A stretch of DNA of 64,000 bases from Aristolochia californica (Eukaryota; Streptophyta; Magnoliopsida; Piperales; Aristolochiaceae), in NCBI GenBank assembly GCA_029961685.1, contig JARWKL010000001.1, forward strand, positions 25,928,295-25,992,294, given 5' to 3'. Both the position numbers and the translations under genes were made by a program. How positions within the stretch are numbered: the first letter of the stretch is position 1; the number at the start of each line of letters is the position of its first letter. Positions 62,283 through 64,000 of this stretch are shown one piece after another. Under the pieces are notes generated by a model, which searched no databases, had not been told where the DNA came from, and saw only the letters and a list, made by a program, of their open reading frames with translations.

Positions 62283-64000
62283 ATGGAGATTGGATACAAT
62301 AGTAATAAGAGTGATAGACTCCGTATTACTACAATTCCACTTAGAGGTCTCTCCAATTACATGAGCTGGTCACAATCAGTTCGGAGGGTTCTTATTACTC
62401 GTGACCTCTTGAGCCACCTTGTTAACTTTCCTCGTTTGATTGATGATGAAGATGCGTCCTACCACAAGTGGGTTAAGGATGATAACATGGTGATAAGTTG
62501 GCTCATTAATAGCATGGAAGAGCAGGTGGCAAACAATGTGGTCCACTTGGAAACCGCCAAGAACATATGGGACACTTGTGCCAAGCTTTACTCAAGCACT
62601 GCTTCATTACAAAAAATATATGATGTCTTACAAAACATGCTGCATATGAAATATGGAGATAATATTCATGAATTTTTGGCACGGTTTTGCGGTCTTCTTC
62701 AAGAATGGAAACTAGCTCAGCCATATTCCACTGATATTTCCATTCAAGAACGACAAAGAGAAGCTTTGGCAGCAGCCATTTGCTTATCGAATATTAAAAC
62801 ATACCTTGAGGTGGGAAAAACTCAACTTCTAAGTTCTTCTGCTCTTCCATCCTTCGATGATATTAGTGCTACATTACTTAGGATACCGGATCATTCCCCT
62901 CCTTCTCCTATTGATGCTCCATCGATGATGTTCTCTGGAAATCGGGGAACATCTTCCTCATCCCGAGGACGGGGCAGAAATATGAGAGAGGGTCGAACTA
63001 TGAGAGGGGCTGAAAATAGAGGTGGTAGAATGGGTCAAAATTCTTTTCGTACTGAGCCTCAACTTTGCATTTATTGTGGCCGTCAGAACCACCTTGTGGC
63101 ATCATCCTGGATATTTCATGGCAAACCTGATTGGGCCACAGCTAACCTAGTCTCAGTTAACGTTGAGAAAAATGAAGATAAGGCTGAATCATCATCCGGA
63201 AATGTGACTCTTACAGCTGAGGACTATGCTGCATTTCAGAAAATGAAGTCCTTCATGGAATCATCTATTCCCTCATCATCTACTGCTGCCACAACTATTG
63301 CCTCAGGTATGCTTTCTTCCTCTTCTTCCTCTTCCTCTTGGATCATCTACTCCGGGGCCTCCAAACATCTACCAGGTAACAAACACTTGTTGCAGTCCTT
63401 ATCTCCTTGTTATCCTCATAAATTCGTTACTATTGCTGATGGTACCCAAACCAAGATCCTTGGCAAAGGTTCCTCCTCTCTTACTTCATCTATTCCCCTT
63501 CAAGATGTTTTGTTTGTTCCTCAATTTCCTTTAAATTTTCTCTCGGTTAGCCAATTGACCAAACAATTAAATTGCTCTATCACCTTCTCACCGTCTTCTT
63601 GTTTCTTTCAGGATCTCACTACGAAGCGGGTGATTGGTGGCGGCCATGAAAAGGGGGGTTTGTACTACTTCACTCTTCCACCATTAGCTGCATTATCGTC
63701 CACTACATCTGAGGCCCAACTTTGGCACAACCGACTTGGTCATCCATCTACCCCTTCACTTCGTTCTTTGGTTCCATCTTTAAAAGGACTTTCTAATATC
63801 AGCTGTGAGGTTTGTCAATTAAGTAAACATGTCAGGAGTACATATTTTCCTCGTCTTACACCTACAAGTACTGCTCCGTTTGAGCTAATACATTCTGATG
63901 TATGGGACCCTTTATGTCTCTCATATATTTCCCAAGTTAAATATTTTGTCATTTTGTTTTATGATTTTACTCGAGTGACTTGGTTATTTCTATTTAAAGA
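62283..64000 (+). CDS. Copia gag-pol polyprotein, N-terminal 572 codons (partial, open at window end)
   Basis: I read this frame codon by codon and found no stop from ATG 62283 to the window edge. The start is the first ATG after the in-frame TGA at 62238. Residues about 20-190 form the Copia gag domain (NYMSWSQSV, NIWDTCAKLYSS). A Gly/Arg-rich stretch follows (about 220-255). The zinc knuckle is C262, C265 and H270, but residue 275 is Ser where the fourth ligand, Cys, is expected. The protease motif at 353-360 reads WIIYSGAS: the catalytic Asp is Tyr (codon TAC at 63348-63350). The pre-integrase zinc site is intact (H482, H487, C508, C511). Integrase begins with D539, the first DDE acid, in HSDVW. 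The frame is uninterrupted, but two key residues are lost, so this copy is probably unable to mature its own particles. Confidence 0.9.
   Translation, partial: MEIGYNSNKSDRLRITTIPLRGLSNYMSWSQSVRRVLITRDLLSHLVNFPRLIDDEDASYHKWVKDDNMVISWLINSMEEQVANNVVHLETAKNIWDTCAKLYSSTASLQKIYDVLQNMLHMKYGDNIHEFLARFCGLLQEWKLAQPYSTDISIQERQREALAAAICLSNIKTYLEVGKTQLLSSSALPSFDDISATLLRIPDHSPPSPIDAPSMMFSGNRGTSSSSRGRGRNMREGRTMRGAENRGGRMGQNSFRTEPQLCIYCGRQNHLVASSWIFHGKPDWATANLVSVNVEKNEDKAESSSGNVTLTAEDYAAFQKMKSFMESSIPSSSTAATTIASGMLSSSSSSSSWIIYSGASKHLPGNKHLLQSLSPCYPHKFVTIADGTQTKILGKGSSSLTSSIPLQDVLFVPQFPLNFLSVSQLTKQLNCSITFSPSSCFFQDLTTKRVIGGGHEKGGLYYFTLPPLAALSSTTSEAQLWHNRLGHPSTPSLRSLVPSLKGLSNISCEVCQLSKHVRSTYFPRLTPTSTAPFELIHSDVWDPLCLSYISQVKYFVILFYDFTRVTWLFLFK

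Larger units (their letters stand above)
60988..64000 (+). mobile_element. Ty1/Copia LTR retrotransposon, 5' portion (runs off window)
   Basis: It is inserted in the satellite after TTTTAAAGAG. It carries, in order, an LTR, an initiator-Met primer-binding site, a leader and a gag-protease-integrase frame. Integrase motifs come directly after protease, before any reverse transcriptase, which is the Ty1/Copia order. The 3' half, including reverse transcriptase and the 3' LTR, lies beyond the window, so completeness, age and target-site duplication cannot be judged. Confidence 0.95.

Noticed and set aside
63298..63534. 78-codon plus-strand frame near the window end.
   Set aside because: It overlaps the long gag-pol frame (62283-64000) in another phase and reads a Ser/Leu/Pro-rich shadow.

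Overview
This is a stretch of plant nuclear heterochromatin, not a gene-bearing region. The evidence is an AT-rich satellite array broken by plant-type LTR retrotransposons whose primer-binding sites match plant tRNA-Asp and initiator tRNA-Met. The sequence does not identify the species. A flowering plant, probably a eudicot, is a guess from the element types. I see no host gene, rRNA, tRNA gene or CRISPR array.

Layout. Positions 1-39963 are a head-to-tail tandem array of about 60 copies of a satellite with a monomer of about 672 bp. The array resumes at 50061 and runs to about 60987, with about 16 more copies. Neighbouring monomers clearly differ from each other, yet multi-monomer blocks recur far apart: 1-7.17 kb with 18.70-25.87 kb (offset 18.70 kb), 6.7-11.3 kb with 11.3-16.6 kb (offset 4.62 then 5.29 kb), and 30.7-32.7 kb with 38.7-39.96 kb plus 50.06-50.7 kb. 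This is the footprint of repeated unequal exchange. The youngest exchange visible is a single-monomer duplication at about 56.73-58.07 kb (about 2% divergence).

Positions 39964-50060 are a Ty3/Gypsy element on the minus strand, of Athila-like, non-chromovirus type. Its order is gag, protease, reverse transcriptase, RNase H, integrase, a 1.7 kb non-coding 3' region, polypurine tract and 3' LTR. It is dead: two nonsense codons interrupt gag and the gag/pol boundary, three single-base deletions break pol, and its 5' LTR has lost about 404 bp of U3 together with about 80 bp of flanking satellite. The two LTRs differ at about 53 of 1195 aligned positions (about 4.4%, counted by eye).

From about 60988 to the window end is the 5' part of a Ty1/Copia element on the plus strand: LTR, initiator-Met primer-binding site, about 0.9 kb leader, and one open reading frame from 62283 that leaves the window still open. 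This frame has no stop, yet the protease catalytic Asp reads Tyr and the last zinc-knuckle Cys reads Ser.

The most interesting object is the 672-bp satellite itself, with its mosaic higher-order structure and a paralogous empty site that dates and dissects the Gypsy insertion. I find no new enzymatic or defence system here.
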